Assembly (NCBI RefSeq): GCF_010093815.1
Contig: NW_022985551.1
Coordinates: forward strand, 1,351,311-1,415,310
Reading direction: 5' to 3'
DNA: 64,000 nucleotides
From: Pseudovirgaria hyperparasitica
Lineage: Eukaryota > Ascomycota > Dothideomycetes > Acrospermales > Acrospermaceae
Shown: positions 23,369 to 35,237 of the stretch, piece by piece
Layout of the letters: every line of letters begins with the position of its first letter
Position numbering within the stretch: position 1 is the stretch's first letter
The notes under the pieces: generated by a model
The model's input: the letters and a program-made list of their open reading frames with translations, nothing else
Told to the model about the DNA's origin: nothing
Databases searched by the model: none
Made by a program: the position numbers and the translations under genes

Positions 23369-24040
23369 ATATATATGTATGTGATGTGACGGGACGGGAC
23401 GGGACGGCACAGCACGGCACGCGGCGATGATATAAGGTATGTTCTGGGTGAACGGTTTGTATCAGCAATGTTTTTCTATGTTACAAGTGGTTTTGGCTAG
23501 AACGACATCCATGATATATCACGAATGTAGGATTTGACTGGCCATGAACAGTCTTCCTTTCATGGACACTCAATATCCTTTATAGAATCTATGCTGAGAA
23601 TGATATACATCATAATTTTGCTCATCACGACTAAGCGGCATGCTGACGACTATGGAGCTGGCAGGATATCTGGTCTGGTCCAAAGGTACTATACTCACTG
23701 TTCTCGAGCTACATTCTTGCTCGCTCACAGCACCATTGAACTAATAATGCAAGATAGTCATTACTTGCCTGAGGCAGGAGTCTCAACGTCAATCAATCCT
23801 ACTGTGCCACATACTGCGCCACACGACGGAAATATATACTCGACCTGCTGTCTCCATGTTTCTTATCCACTGTACAAGCTTCAGAAGGGCGTCCAGCGTC
23901 GTAGGTAGATCCGACCGCGTCCATGTCACAGACAAAGTTCCTCCAGGCGAAACAACCTGTGTGCCCCAAGGGCCAGCATTCCAAGAGCCCAGTACATCTC
24001 CAGAGAGAACATAAACAAAACAAAACCAAATCCCTAATTA

Positions 24041-24726
24041 ATGGCATCCTCCCTAGCTCCAGAAGAACCGCCTCCTCCGTCCTCAAAACCGTCAATAATA
24101 CCCCCTCCGAGCTCTCCCAAACCCTCGCGGTCCTTCCAGCCCAGCGACTCTCGGCAACCTGCGAATCCCATATATCGACAGCGATATGAATAAAAGCCGG
24201 CGAAACTGTCGTCTACCCCATATTCCAGAGAGACATACTCCATCCGAGACGATCCTAACTTTGCCCCGGTGACGCAGCGATCGATAGACGGAAGATTGTC
24301 CGCGGTGTGTGTATGCAGAGGCGATACACTGTAGGGGCTCCATGCGGAAGGAAGACTGGATTCATAGCGGTGGTATTCTCTCTTTTCCAAACCGTTTTGG
24401 CAGATCTGATGGTCGTATATGTGAAGCTTGATCACATCCTATCAGATATCTACTCCTGCGGGCTTGTCGTAAGTGGCCACTCCTACCAAACAGTCCTCCA
24501 GAATACCCCTACACTATGACCCTACCACAGAACATATCCACGCCCGGCGCCAGCACTCTCCTCCTCCATCTCGACGGCTACAACTAGCATCCAGGCAGCT
24601 ACGACGGTAGCGGCGTGACCGACGAACAAGAAACCCTCCCCCGGCACATTCTCCTCCTTCGGGCCCCCTTATCCGCGCCGGAAATCCTTCAAGCACCTCC
24701 GCGACGACGACGACGACGACGAATAG
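24041..24726 (+). pseudogene. Possible decayed or unresolved coding locus
   Basis: An ATG at 24041 opens a 50-codon Pro/Ser-rich frame that looks protein-like (repeats of the type PPPSS). It ends in TAA at 24191, yet reading on in the same frame still gives protein-like sequence until TAG codons at about 24331 and 24366. Near the other end a different frame finishes with FKHLRDDDDDDE before TAG at 24724. I could not connect these with good splice sites. The stops are TAA or TAG and could come from CAA/CAG by C-to-T change, as repeat-induced point mutation would produce, but this is weak. It may equally be chance coding potential in a GC-rich stretch. Confidence 0.2.
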
Positions 24727-25290
24727 TCCAAGAGCTCACCAATACAAAAGACGTCGAATCATACTATTAATTAATATATCAGTATATCGGGACAGGTGCT
24801 GGCCGCCACGTCAGTCAGTCAGTCAGTCAATCACACACACAAAGCACAGAAAACCCCGCCCTCTGATTGGCCCGAGCCGGCACGAAACAGGCAATTACAA
24901 AGTGAACAACGTCATGGAACGTAGTCGCAATATTTGCTGCTTGCGCGACATTGTAAGCCTGGACGGCGGGGGGGTCTGGCAGCTAATTTAGGGGCCTGTT
25001 TTGCTGCCATATTACCCACGGGGCCAGTCGTCGCGCATAAATATCTTACCTGATATCGAAGGAAATATAGAAAGCCACCCCTCAATGAAGAGATGTATTG
25101 TGTTCTTGGAGAGTACATGCATAATGCTAGGACGTATAAAAGTACACATATACGTATACAGTGTGTATCTACATTCTTTTCCGCATTCCGTTTCGTTTGT
25201 CGTTCGAGTGGTAAACAAAGCACACTGGGCATGGAAACAAAGCAGAAGCGTCGAGAGAACACGAATCTATATATATATGTAAGTAATCGG

Positions 25291-25378
25291 TCAGTCAGTC
25301 AGTCAGTCAGTCAGTCAGTCAATCAGCCAACTAATTAATCAGTCAACCAGTCAGTCAGTCAACCAGTCAACCAGTCAA
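25291..25378. repeat. (TCAG)n tetranucleotide repeat
   Basis: A perfect TCAG run at 25291-25320 decays into TCAA/CCAG variants up to about 25378. A shorter tract of the same repeat lies at 24811-24829. Confidence 0.85.
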
Positions 25379-25527
25379 TACACCACCACCAACACCCTAC
25401 CTACGTCCCATCCCACCCAACCAAACACACCATCGCCTCCACACCACACCACACACCACACCACACCCCTCGACCCCATCCAAACCCCACCCAACCTCCT
25501 CCAAACCAACCAAACCAACCCAAAAAA

Positions 25528-25776
25528 ATGCGCCCAATCCCCCTCTCAATCCCAATCGCCAACCTCATGTCCATCCTCCTCCTCAGCGCCCTCACAGCCA
25601 GCCTCCCAACAACCCAATCCGCCTGCGCAGCACGAGTGGTACGACGGTACGGAATCTATGCCGCGACAGGGCTAGAATTGGGACTTAGATCCGGGGCTGC
25701 TGGACACGTGGACGAGGAGGACGATGGGGTAGTGCGTGCGAATGGGGGGAACGGGGACGGGGACGGGGCACGGTGA
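25528..25776 (+). CDS. Possible small secreted protein
   Basis: An 82-residue frame whose first 33 residues resemble a signal peptide: a hydrophobic core (IANLMSILLLSALTASL) followed by a small-residue cleavage region near TTQSACA. The mature part is short and Gly/Asp/Arg-rich, with no cysteine pattern or known domain. The upstream 130 bases are C/A-rich like a fungal leader. It sits between two tetranucleotide repeats, so chance is quite possible. Confidence 0.25.
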   Translation: MRPIPLSIPIANLMSILLLSALTASLPTTQSACAARVVRRYGIYAATGLELGLRSGAAGHVDEEDDGVVRANGGNGDGDGAR

Positions 25777-25862
25777 TGGATGAGGAGGGAGGATGGTGTT
25801 GTGGTTTTTTTTTTTGGGGGGGGGATGAATTTACGAATGAAGAGGCGAATGGATAAATGAAC

Positions 25863-25938
25863 GAATGAATGAATGAATGAATGAATGAATGAATGAATGA
25901 ATGAATGAATGAATGAACAAATGAATGAATGAACGAAT
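25863..25938. repeat. (GAAT)n tetranucleotide repeat
   Basis: About 18 copies of GAAT/AATG, nearly perfect apart from a few substitutions near the 3' end, located downstream of the RPT6 stop codon. Confidence 0.9.
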
Positions 25939-26160
25939 GGCGAGGCTTGAGGGAGTGAGTGAGTGGCTGAAGGGACGAAGTGGAGTGGAGGGTATTTATG
26001 AAGAAGGGATAAGTAGAGGATAGGATTCAAATTCCAGTGCACTCGACGACGTTCCAACCATGATTAATGTTCTCCTTGCTCCTATTCTGCGATCTGATTG
26101 AAAACCGCGGTCTATGCTCTTTTTCATAATACACTTCGCGCTGCTCTACAGACCTCCCGT

Positions 26161-27415
26161 CTACTTCCAGAGCTTGCTCAAACTCGTCGCCTTGTCGTCA
26201 TGCTTGTTCAACACCTTCGCTGTCGCGAGGTCAAAGTCCTCTTGTGTGACGTGCACTCTCCGCTCTCGTAGCGCATACATGCCTGCCTCCGTGCATACAC
26301 CCTTCAGCTCTGCCCCTGAACATCCATTCATCTTTTCTGCAATCTTCGTCAGGTTGATGCCGCGCGTGAGGTTCATGCTGCGGCTGTGGATGCGTAGAAT
26401 GTCTGCACGCGCCTCGACCGTTGGTGGCGGAAACTCGATCTTACGGTCGATGCGGCCCGGTCGAAGGAGCGCTGGGTCGAGGATATCGAGACGATTGGTG
26501 GCCATGATGATCTTGATATTCTTAGTGGGCTCAAAACCATCGAGTTGATTCAGCAGCTCCAGCATAGTGCGCTGGACTTCCGAGTCGCCGCCAGATGAGC
26601 CTTCGACACGGGACGACCCGATGCTGTCAATCTCGTCCATGAAGATAATGCTAGGCGCATGTTCACGCGCCATGACGAACAGCTCGCGCACCATACGTGA
26701 GCCCTCACCGATATATTTCTGCACCAGCTCCGACCCTGACACGCGGATGAACTTGCAGTCTGTGTGATGGGCGACGGCACGAGCGAGAAGTGTCTTTCCT
26801 GTACCCGGGGGGCCGTATAGGAGAACACCCTTCGGCTGAGCGATACCGAGAGACTCGAAGAGCTCTGGATGCTTGAGACCAAGCTCGATGACTTCTTTGA
26901 TCTCTTTGATCTGCTGATCCAGACCACCGATCATATCGTAGGTAGAGTCGGGCACCTTTTCCACCATCATGAGAGACACGAGCGGATCGACGGAGGAGGG
27001 AAGCATCTTCTCGAGTTTATAAGAATCGGATAGGAGGGTCACGCGTTTCCCGACGGTGAGCTTCGCGATATCGACGTTGTCTGAAATGTCCACGACTGCG
27101 CAGCCACGACGTCAGCATGCATTCTACCACGCATGGCGACAAGTGGGCACGTTTCGTCGCACCAGCTATTTTTCACGTACCATATTTGCCCTCTGGATGC
27201 ACCTTGACGAGTACCTTCTTCGTCCCCATCACCTTGACCACCTCGCCGACGTACGACCCTGGCTGTTGCAGCAGCCCTAGCTCTTCGCGAAGCAACCGTA
27301 CTCTCGAGTTGTAGTCATTCCGTTGTGCTTCCAGACGTCTGAGTACTGCCTGTCCTTGTATTATTTCGAGCTTCATGCTCTCTATCTTGTTGTGGAAAAA
27401 GGTGTCGAGCGCCAT
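26161..27415 (-). CDS. RPT6: 26S proteasome regulatory ATPase subunit Rpt6
   Basis: AAA ATPase of the proteasome base, using ATP to unfold and feed substrates into the 20S core. Exons 27415-27181 and 27095-26161 give 389 aa, the usual size. The N-terminal coiled coil (about residues 10-50) is followed by an OB-type segment and the AAA domain. Walker A is GPPGTGKT, Walker B is IIFMDEID, and the second region of homology ends in [19 protein letters not shown]. The C-terminus SLSKLWK lacks the HbYX tail of Rpt2/3/5, which fits Rpt6. The intron is 85 nt and splits a Val codon. Identity among the six Rpt paralogues rests on the N- and C-terminal sequence and on [16 protein letters not shown]. Confidence 0.95.
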
Positions 27416-27998
27416 GATGGACGACGGCAAGGGCGGCAAACGAAGGTTGAGACTGTGACTGAAACGGAGGCTAGGTGTAGACTGAGCCAAGGAGTGAGAT
27501 GAGTAGTCAAGAGACTCAGCGCTTGTGAAGTCGGGCAGAGTGGAAGCGTTTAGATGATGCAGGTAATCGTGGTTGGTCGGAGGTCCATTGCGAGATCTAG
27601 CTTCACCGAAGCTCAGGTCCGGCCGGAGATACTTCGGGACAGTCACCTGTCGACAACACGGGTAGTCCTGAATGAGATACAGAGTTTCCAAGACTTGATT
27701 GGTGCATCAATATTATCAACTACATCTGTATACGTTCGGCATTCTTGTCGTTTCATCAGATGAGGATGTCGATTTAGATCTTGTGCTGTTCAATGTGATT
27801 CTTCTATGCCCGTAACATTATATCTACAGAGCAGTAACGAAGTAACGAGTGTGAGACGGGTATCATCAGTATGTGCAGAAATCCAAGCCAGGCACCACCC
27901 TATGTGCATTCAATAAGATCCTGAATATGTGCTCCATACGCCTTATTCGTACCCCGACGGAAAATGACAAATACATATAACAGAATATCGCAAAATGA
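27416..27998. other. RPT6 upstream region
   Basis: About 580 bases between the RPT6 start codon and the stop of the next minus-strand gene. It should hold the RPT6 promoter and the RING gene 3' UTR. I see no coding feature or recognisable proteasome control element. Confidence 0.4.
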
Positions 27999-29619
27999 TC
28001 ACCCTGTACTGGAAGGCCCCCACTCGTGCCGAGTCGCTGGGGTGTTGTTTTCACTGCCACTTGCCGTCGGATTCCTCTCCTCGGGCAATCGACCAGGTTC
28101 AGCTTGTCGAGTGCGGATGCCGAATGTTCGATTTAATCGTTCAGCAAGTCGTCTTCTTCGTGAGTCGTTTGCTGCGCCGTCGGTGACATCGTCATTCGTC
28201 GATCGTAGACGTCGAAGCTCAGCAATGCGTTCATCACGCGTCATCGTACGACTAGAGCTGAATATGTACGTTAAAGCGCTTCGTCTGCGGAGATCCTCTT
28301 CGAGGGGCGGTGCATCAGAGGGACTGCGAACTGCCTCATCTTCGGTGGCTTCAGGCGGGCGAAGGTCTATGCGACTATGAAGGGGTTAGCTAAAGAATGG
28401 ACCAGCAGGATTTGATTATGTCTTACCAAAGCGGACACGTTCCGGAAACATTGAGAAGCCATTGATCAACACAGCCAGCGTGGAACTTGTGGTCGCAAGG
28501 TAGGACTCTAACGTCCTGGCCACGTTCGAATTCTTCGGCACATATAGCGCATTCCAATCCTGTTGCCTCACGGTTTGATACGTCGTCTGTACTCTTAGCC
28601 TCTGCTGGTGCAATACCACCCGTGTTCTCTAAGCTCTTCTTGGGAGCGCTTGCTGCCGTGGACGTAGCTACTGTGCTTGCGACCTCCAATTCCTCTGTCG
28701 TCGCTCCCGTGTTGGTGCCTGTCTGTTTACTGCTAGTCCCGAGCTCTACATCATTCGGCTTCGATGCTTGCTCTTCGCCAAACTTGACGATTGGAAGAGT
28801 GTCTAGCATGGCTCGTGCGATGCCACGGGCTCTACTTTGCCTCGGTCGGCCGGCGCCATCTCTGGGACCATACCTTTCTGGATGCCGATGCGCTCTGACA
28901 GCGCCAGTCATGATTATGATCAGGAACAATGCAGTGATGACACCCGTGATGCTATACAAGATAATCATCGCCACTGCAGTCGACGGAGACGGACCTCCTG
29001 GAGGTTCTGTCTGGTTGTTTGGCCCCGCCCTCTGTATTGAGACCAGGAACTCTGAGGTGGTGGAATTCGCAGCTTGCTGAAGCCTACTCAGCAAGTCTGT
29101 TGCGTTCCGTGTGCCAATCATGGTATATATAGATAATGCGTCGAGGCTCTGATCTGCAGTAGTGTTCGCAACACAACCTGCTTCTGCTACCTGACTGAAC
29201 AACAGAACAGCAGATGCCCTTCGATCTTTCATAACGATGTTTACAACATTCGCAGCTTGTAAGTTGCCAGGATAGTCTCTCGCGTCGCAGCTAATGTAAG
29301 CGACATTTTTCCCTCCTTGAGTGGGGAACGTGTTGGCATTGTCCGTATTGGCTATGATGAGGTTGGCCATTGTACCTGGCTGCCACGGTATTAGGCCCTA
29401 TGATACAAGTCTAACAACTACAGGCTGACTTACGTTGTCTCTTGCTGCGGCCGTCATGCCCTCGATGTCGGCAATGTGACTCGTATCGCCGCCAGCCAGA
29501 TCGAACTGCGGTTCTGCAGCCCTAGCCTGATCAGCGGCATGTATTGCAGTTGTTGATTGCGCAACGATGGTAGTTGCGGATGCTACCGCTACCATGAGCT
29601 TGTACGTCCATGATACCAT
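27999..29619 (-). CDS. Membrane-anchored RING-H2 E3 ubiquitin ligase
   Basis: Exons 29619-29434, 29379-28427 and 28374-27999 give 504 aa. The order of parts is a signal peptide (about residues 1-25), a luminal region with protease-associated-like sequence ([15 protein letters not shown], then [17 protein letters not shown]), a transmembrane helix in [20 protein letters not shown], a basic and Ser/Thr-rich cytosolic linker, and a RING-H2 finger. The finger reads CAIC-x14-CDHKFH-x2-C-x10-CPLC, with the last Cys codon split by the 52-nt intron 2. A basic Arg-rich tail follows. This architecture matches GRAIL/RNF13-type ligases of the endomembrane system; the vacuole/endosome is the expected site. 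The start at 29619 gives the best signal peptide. Confidence 0.88.
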
Positions 29620-30737
29620 GGTTGTGGGTATGGGTTGCGCGAGCAGTAGTAGTTGTTTAGGACGAGACAAGCGTCATTGCTGTATGTCACTTATGGCAGA
29701 GATCACTCGTCAAAGATCGTGCAAGAGAATGATGTGAGGGGCGAAGACAGTGTAGCATGACATGGCTCGGTATCAGATCATGAAGACCCAAGGTAGATAT
29801 GGGGAAATCGTGAACGTGCTGCGCTGGGGCCGCCCGGATCTGATCGCCCCACTTATCCTGCCGTCACTCAGTAGTCCCGTCACTTAATTACTCAGTACTA
29901 GTCAGACCCAGCCCCAGCCCCTAAGCGTATCAGTTCTTAATGGCGTATTCGCGTATTGGCGTCTTGGCTCACCGCGCAGAAACACCTCACCTCATGGCTG
30001 GGCAGCTCTCCGCCAAGCAGCTTTTTCACTGTGATTCCAGCATATCAATCCGACTTTCTTCTACACAGCCCCATAGCGACGAGGACGAGTTCAGACATCC
30101 CGGCCCAGACATGATATACATGGCTTCGTCAGCATCAAGATAATTGGCTAACAGTAGTGCCTCCACCATACACCCTCGGATCCGCTAACTCCGAAGCCAA
30201 GTCTGAAACCGTCCTTGATGTCTCGCTTCGTAGTTCATCGTGGCGTGGCGTGATCAACAAACGTCATGGAGTATTACTTATTGGCGTCGAGTAGGCTTGT
30301 CTGTCATTTGTCTGCAAGAATACTGCAAATGAAGAATGTGTTGGGTTATCTTGTCTTATTAAAACTCCTTCACGTATGCATACCATGCTTCAACAGCGAA
30401 GGAAGAAAAAAAGAGATGCCAAACCCTGACTCGCGCTTATATCTGCTATGCCCATGTCTCATAATGTGTACCTGGGCGCCTCGCTATGTGTTGAATGATG
30501 ATTCCTGGTGGTAGAATCACCGGAAGGGTTTCCGTCTTAGAGTAGTATATCGTCTTGCAATGTATTGCCGTCTATTCGGCGACAACGTTATCCTGTGTCT
30601 AGACACCAGCCAATTACCGATCTCTGTATCATCGATCGCTATGCAATGCAGAGATGAAAGTTCGAGTCTCAACTTGATTAAGATGCCACAAATGCGCAGC
30701 CGGGAAGAAGCAACAACGCAAATCAGAGTCGTCGTCG
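29620..30737. other. Intergenic region between RING ligase and exchanger genes
   Basis: About 1.1 kb containing the RING gene promoter and the 3' UTR of the exchanger gene. Only short unsupported frames are present; I see no RNA gene or repeat. Confidence 0.4.
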
Positions 30738-33700
30738 CTAGAAAGCCCGGCCGTGAGTGCCACTGCCCTTGACTTTGAAGCTGGAGGACTCAAATCGCGT
30801 ACTCTCTAAAAGACCACCAAGCGCCAGTGTATCGTACGGATCAACACCATTCAGGCCCGCTTCGTTGAAAGACGACAAGTAGAATCCGACAGTGACGACG
30901 AGGTATGCCAGAATCAAGATAGACCCTTTAAAGTAGTTGCTTCTCCCCTCACCGTATACGTACGATAGAAGGAAGACGCAAAGCACTACCGTAACCATGT
31001 CCCATTGCGGGAAAATAAGAGCTGTTCGTCGTCGTCAGTGGTGCTGGTAACGGGAATGTGTCTATAGACTCACTGAAGGTATGGTGTATGACTTCTTTGG
31101 AATCGACGAGACCAGATGCACCGTAGAAAGCACTGAACAGCACCAATGCGGGTACTTGAAGCAGACAAACTTGAAGGGCGTAGGCGGAGCCGATCTCCAT
31201 GGACAGAGCAATGTTACCGTTCATTGCAAACGAGATAGCGTTCTATTTGTGTCAGTAACTTTAGTGCTCGTTCGAGGTGGAGACCTTACAAGAAATTCCG
31301 TTGTATTCGGAACCAGTGCGAAAAGCGTAATACCCAAGAACTTTTCGTCGATATCCACATTTTCGAGCACAGCATCGACAGTATTCACAAGAATCTCAGC
31401 AATGATTGCATAGGCGACAGTTGCGCTGAGAAGGATGGCCGTACTCTTCTTGCGACTCCAATTAGGGGCGTCGTGACCACCGGCTGCCTGCTCAGCTGGT
31501 GCTTCACCATGGGCATGCGTCTCTTCGACAGTCGAGCCTCGGTGGCTATGTGCTCGTACCGTGGCAGCAGCCTGTGTTACCTTTCGTGGCGCCTTCGTTG
31601 CATCACGAGCAGCCACAGCAGCGGCAGTGGCGGCTATTTCAGCGATGCACTGGGTGATTGCATTGTTCTGCTCATCCGACAGGCCTTCGACATGAAGACT
31701 TTCGGGCTGTGCCATCTCACCGTCAGCCTTCGGCGGTACGACATGTGGTGTGGACGGTATGGTGCTGGGAGCAGTCGAAGACTTCTTATGGTTTTCGTGA
31801 ATGACTTCCCCGCTAGTTGTAAGACCTGCAGATTTGAGAGATTGTCCTAGAATACGCTTGTACAACTGTGTTTGTCGGATATCGGATCGCGATGTGCCAC
31901 TGTGAGCTTCAAAGGATGATTGGAGATTCAGCGTGTGAGGGTGCTCGAAATGTCCACTAGTGCTCAGCTGACTACTGGTCATATCATGCTTCTCGGGCTT
32001 CTTTTCATCTATCTCGTTGTTCCAGATGACCGCGGCATGAGTTCTCAACGTGAACAACAGGCCAACGACATATGAGAGAAACAGAAGAACGGAGCAGAAC
32101 CAGATGTACGGCTTCAGCGCTTCTTTGTAAAAGCGATCATGTATGGCTGGAGCCTGGGAAAAGTAGCATCGTCTGCAGTCGCGATCGCCCGTGTAGGCGT
32201 GATGAGCGCATTGATGGCAATTGAGCTCGTGCTAGGAGTCGTTAGCGTAGGTCCAATAAAGCCCGATATACCACTTACACTGCCGTAGATCTGGTAAAAT
32301 AGCGTAGGACTGAAGCAACCGATAATGGCAAAGAGTAGCATGGTAGATGTCACCCCTGCTGATCTGACGTTGAATCTTTGAGTCTTTCGTTTCAATGCAC
32401 CAAAGCACATGGACAACCCAGGGAGAAACAGTATAGCAGCAAAGATGCTGCCGATGATACTGCCTTCGACCAGTTGCGCCTTACCCTCTTTCAACGCAAC
32501 GCAGTACAGGAACACTTCCACAATGGTGGAGAACAGTGCATTGACGGTAGCACCAATGCCCATAGATGATTGGGCCGAAATTGAAGCCACAGCTTGTCCG
32601 ATGAAGTAGGCCAAAGGTATGATTGAGAACAGTGCAAGCACAAAGACGAAGCCTGAGCTTGTGAGTGCGTTTCTAATTCCAAGAGCTACCCCAAGCACCC
32701 AGTAATCGAAAATGACGAAAGCAACAATTCCGAGCAAGTTGATGAGGAAGATGTTTGTACCGTCAATTGTGTATTTCCAATATCTGGTGCCAACAGCACG
32801 GTATGTGCACAGTAAGATCGAGGAAGACTGCTCGCCACCCCGTCGGACATCAGAACCATCAGCGTGGAAGGAGAGTGCCAGTGGATGCCGTCGCATATGA
32901 TCAAATAGTAGTAAAGTCACCTTGCCCATAGGTATTGTAAAAACCAAGAGCCAGCATATACCGGAGACGAGCAGGAGGGACGGTGCCAATAGACCATAGA
33001 AGGCGATGAAGAAGATGATGCGACCGAGCGTCCATTTACCGCGACCGAACAGACGTCGCTTTCGGGTATCATTGTCATTCGAATTACTGTTACCACGTCC
33101 GGTCCGTCCAAGTAGACTCTGGGTCTCGGAGGCTGTCGAGTCGATACTGTTCCGTCTTCGTCCGATGATAGAGCCCTGTATGTTGATCGGTCCGAAAAAG
33201 AGTCGACCTTCTTCGATGTCTCCACTCTGCCATTGCTCGTATTCACTGATGCTTCTTCCTTCACCCTCATCCTCCTCGGCGTATGCTTCATCCTGGATAA
33301 GTCGAACATATTTGCCAAACGGATAGATCAAATACCGCGCTAGGCCCAACAGCACAGTTCCATACTCGACACAACTCCCTTGAAACCCAAAGAGTAAACA
33401 GAAGAGACCACCGGCAGCAGCAATGGCCGCAAGCCACCATCCGAAGAGAATCGACCATATGAAGTTGAACAGAACTAGCCAACGACTCACGAACAGTCCG
33501 GGTGTAGAGTGGATGTCTCCTTCAGCGTTCTTCTGTACAGATCGGTCCTTCTTGTAGAGTGCTGGCTTCCAGATCCTGATACCAAAGGGATGTGTTTCGT
33601 TGATGGCTTGTTGCCTGTCTCGCAAAGTAAAGCTCTCTGCATCGCTAAGGTCGGCATCATCGTCGTCTGCACCCGGAGTTTCTACTTCTTCTTCTTCTTC

Positions 33701-34283
33701 ATCCTCACCAGCTACAACGGTTGCCTCTTCTCCAGATGTTACATTGTCATCTGGAGACTTTGGACCAGACAGACTCACCTCGCGAGGTGACATCGGCTCA
33801 TCATCGTCACCTTCGACTGTCGATAGCTTAGGTGGTTGCGCGGTCACTCTCCTCCGTACGGTCGAGGGCTGCCGCCTGAGAGTGCCAGATGACTGTCTTG
33901 CTTGTCTAATCTTCGCCATGTCTTCGTCCACCTCCTCCTGGGCATCATGGACAGAGAAATGTTGATTGCGGTGAGAGGAGGGCCGGCGTCCCATACCAGG
34001 TTTTTTGGGGCGCGATTGTTGTGGTGAAGGCTCGACGGAGGTTGAGCCAGTACGGGTTGTGTTGCCAGATATCGTTCCTATTGTAGAATGAGCAGTATTC
34101 AACTAGATTACGACTCCTGTACGTACCATATACGGAGGTGGACGTCTGTGACCGGTTGTGATGTCTTCGTTCCGTAGCTGGCGACTGGGTAGAGCTCTCT
34201 TGGACCGCGCTCCAGTCCGTTGCCCTCGCTGAAGCTGCAGCTTCTTCGCCAGCAGAGCTTTTCGGTCTCTTTGGATCAGACAT
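30738..34283 (-). CDS. VNX1: Vnx1-like vacuolar monovalent cation/H+ exchanger (CaCA superfamily)
   Basis: Five exons, 34283-34127, 34077-32279, 32231-31290, 31242-31074 and 31021-30738, give 1116 aa. A long N-terminal Ser/Arg and Asp/Glu-rich cytosolic region (about 230 residues) precedes many transmembrane helices. The two Na/Ca-exchanger repeats include QSSMGIGATVNALFSTIVEVF and NAISFAMNGNIALSMEIGSA, with the acidic residues used for cation binding. The Cys/His segment HELNCHQCAHH with GDRDCRRCYF, found between the repeats, is characteristic of the YNL321W/Vnx1 group. A His-containing loop (RAHSHRGSTVEETHAHGEA) lies further on. In yeast Vnx1 exchanges Na+ or K+ for H+ across the vacuole membrane; a calcium role in this fungus is possible. 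Four short introns (46-51 nt) keep frame throughout. Confidence 0.9.
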
Positions 34284-35237
34284 TGTCACGGGCCTGGTGT
34301 TTAGATCGTGGACCGAGATTCTTTACGCGATGGTAGGGATCGAGACTATCGCGTCGGACTATGCTGCTCAAACGAAGGATGGCACAGCGCGTCCTCAGCC
34401 TGCCGGCGTGTCGAAGAGCTGCGGCCGGGCCCAGAAAGTGCGCGTGTTCGACAAGGAATGTAAGACTGAATGGTCATGAGGAAGATATCACTGCATGCTT
34501 GGTCGGCCAATGTAGGAGTGATAAGTTGATTATCAAATGTAGCGGGGAAGCTGCAGCAGTGTTGCACGTGGAGAGCAGAGCTCTCTCTCACAAGTGACGA
34601 CTGGAGTTTAGCTTCGAAGTCCCAAGCATCAACCGACTACACCTACGGCCCTTCAAGCTTTAATTTTGCCTAATGGTTGGTCCGCGCGCAACTCCACACG
34701 TCATGCTGCAGAGTCTGGTTAATTTATCTCGAATCTAATTTCCGTTGTCCAAAATATCAATCGGGAGCTGTTTCTGTCATGCACGGAGCTCAAGATTGGT
34801 TTAGCCCGAGCCTTGACGTAAACCTTAAAAAAAGGTCGTTGCCGGTTTCTAGGGCATTTTCGGCGAAAAGCGATCTCTGGGGCACCTGTAGCAGTAGTGT
34901 GGTGTTAATCACTGGAGCCCAAGAGTCTCGATGTAGGCAATTGCAAACAGATCTTGCGTGAAGTCAGACTATCGATAGAACTCGCGCGCACACTCACATT
35001 CAGTCCAAAGACAATGTGATTGCTTGAGAATTTCCATTACAGACAATTTTGCGCACATAGTATGCGTGTCCGCGTGCGTCTTGGCGCGACTTCGTTTTAG
35101 CATTCATATTACTTGTAGACTGGCCCGAACATCCCTGGGCTGTCTGCTTTTGCGTCCGCCACAGTCATATCTATCATAATGCGTGTGACATCGGCTGTGA
35201 GGCGCGAGGTCGTGGTACGAAAGACGTATTCATGTTA
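34284..35237. other. Exchanger gene upstream region
   Basis: About 950 bases between the VNX1-like start and the ARP8 stop codon, both minus strand. It should hold the exchanger promoter and ARP8 3' UTR. No further feature is supported. Confidence 0.4.

Larger units (their letters stand above)
23369..26160. other. Intergenic region between GMC and RPT6 genes
   Basis: Two convergent genes flank 2.8 kb with no confidently identified gene. It contains a GGGAC repeat at 23387-23412, a possibly decayed locus at 24041-24726, TCAG repeats at 24811-24829 and 25291-25378, a possible small secreted protein at 25528-25776, and a GAAT repeat at 25863-25938. Confidence 0.55.

Noticed and set aside
22805-23410. 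Minus-strand 201-codon frame opposite GMC exon 2
   Set aside because: Antisense shadow with biased composition.
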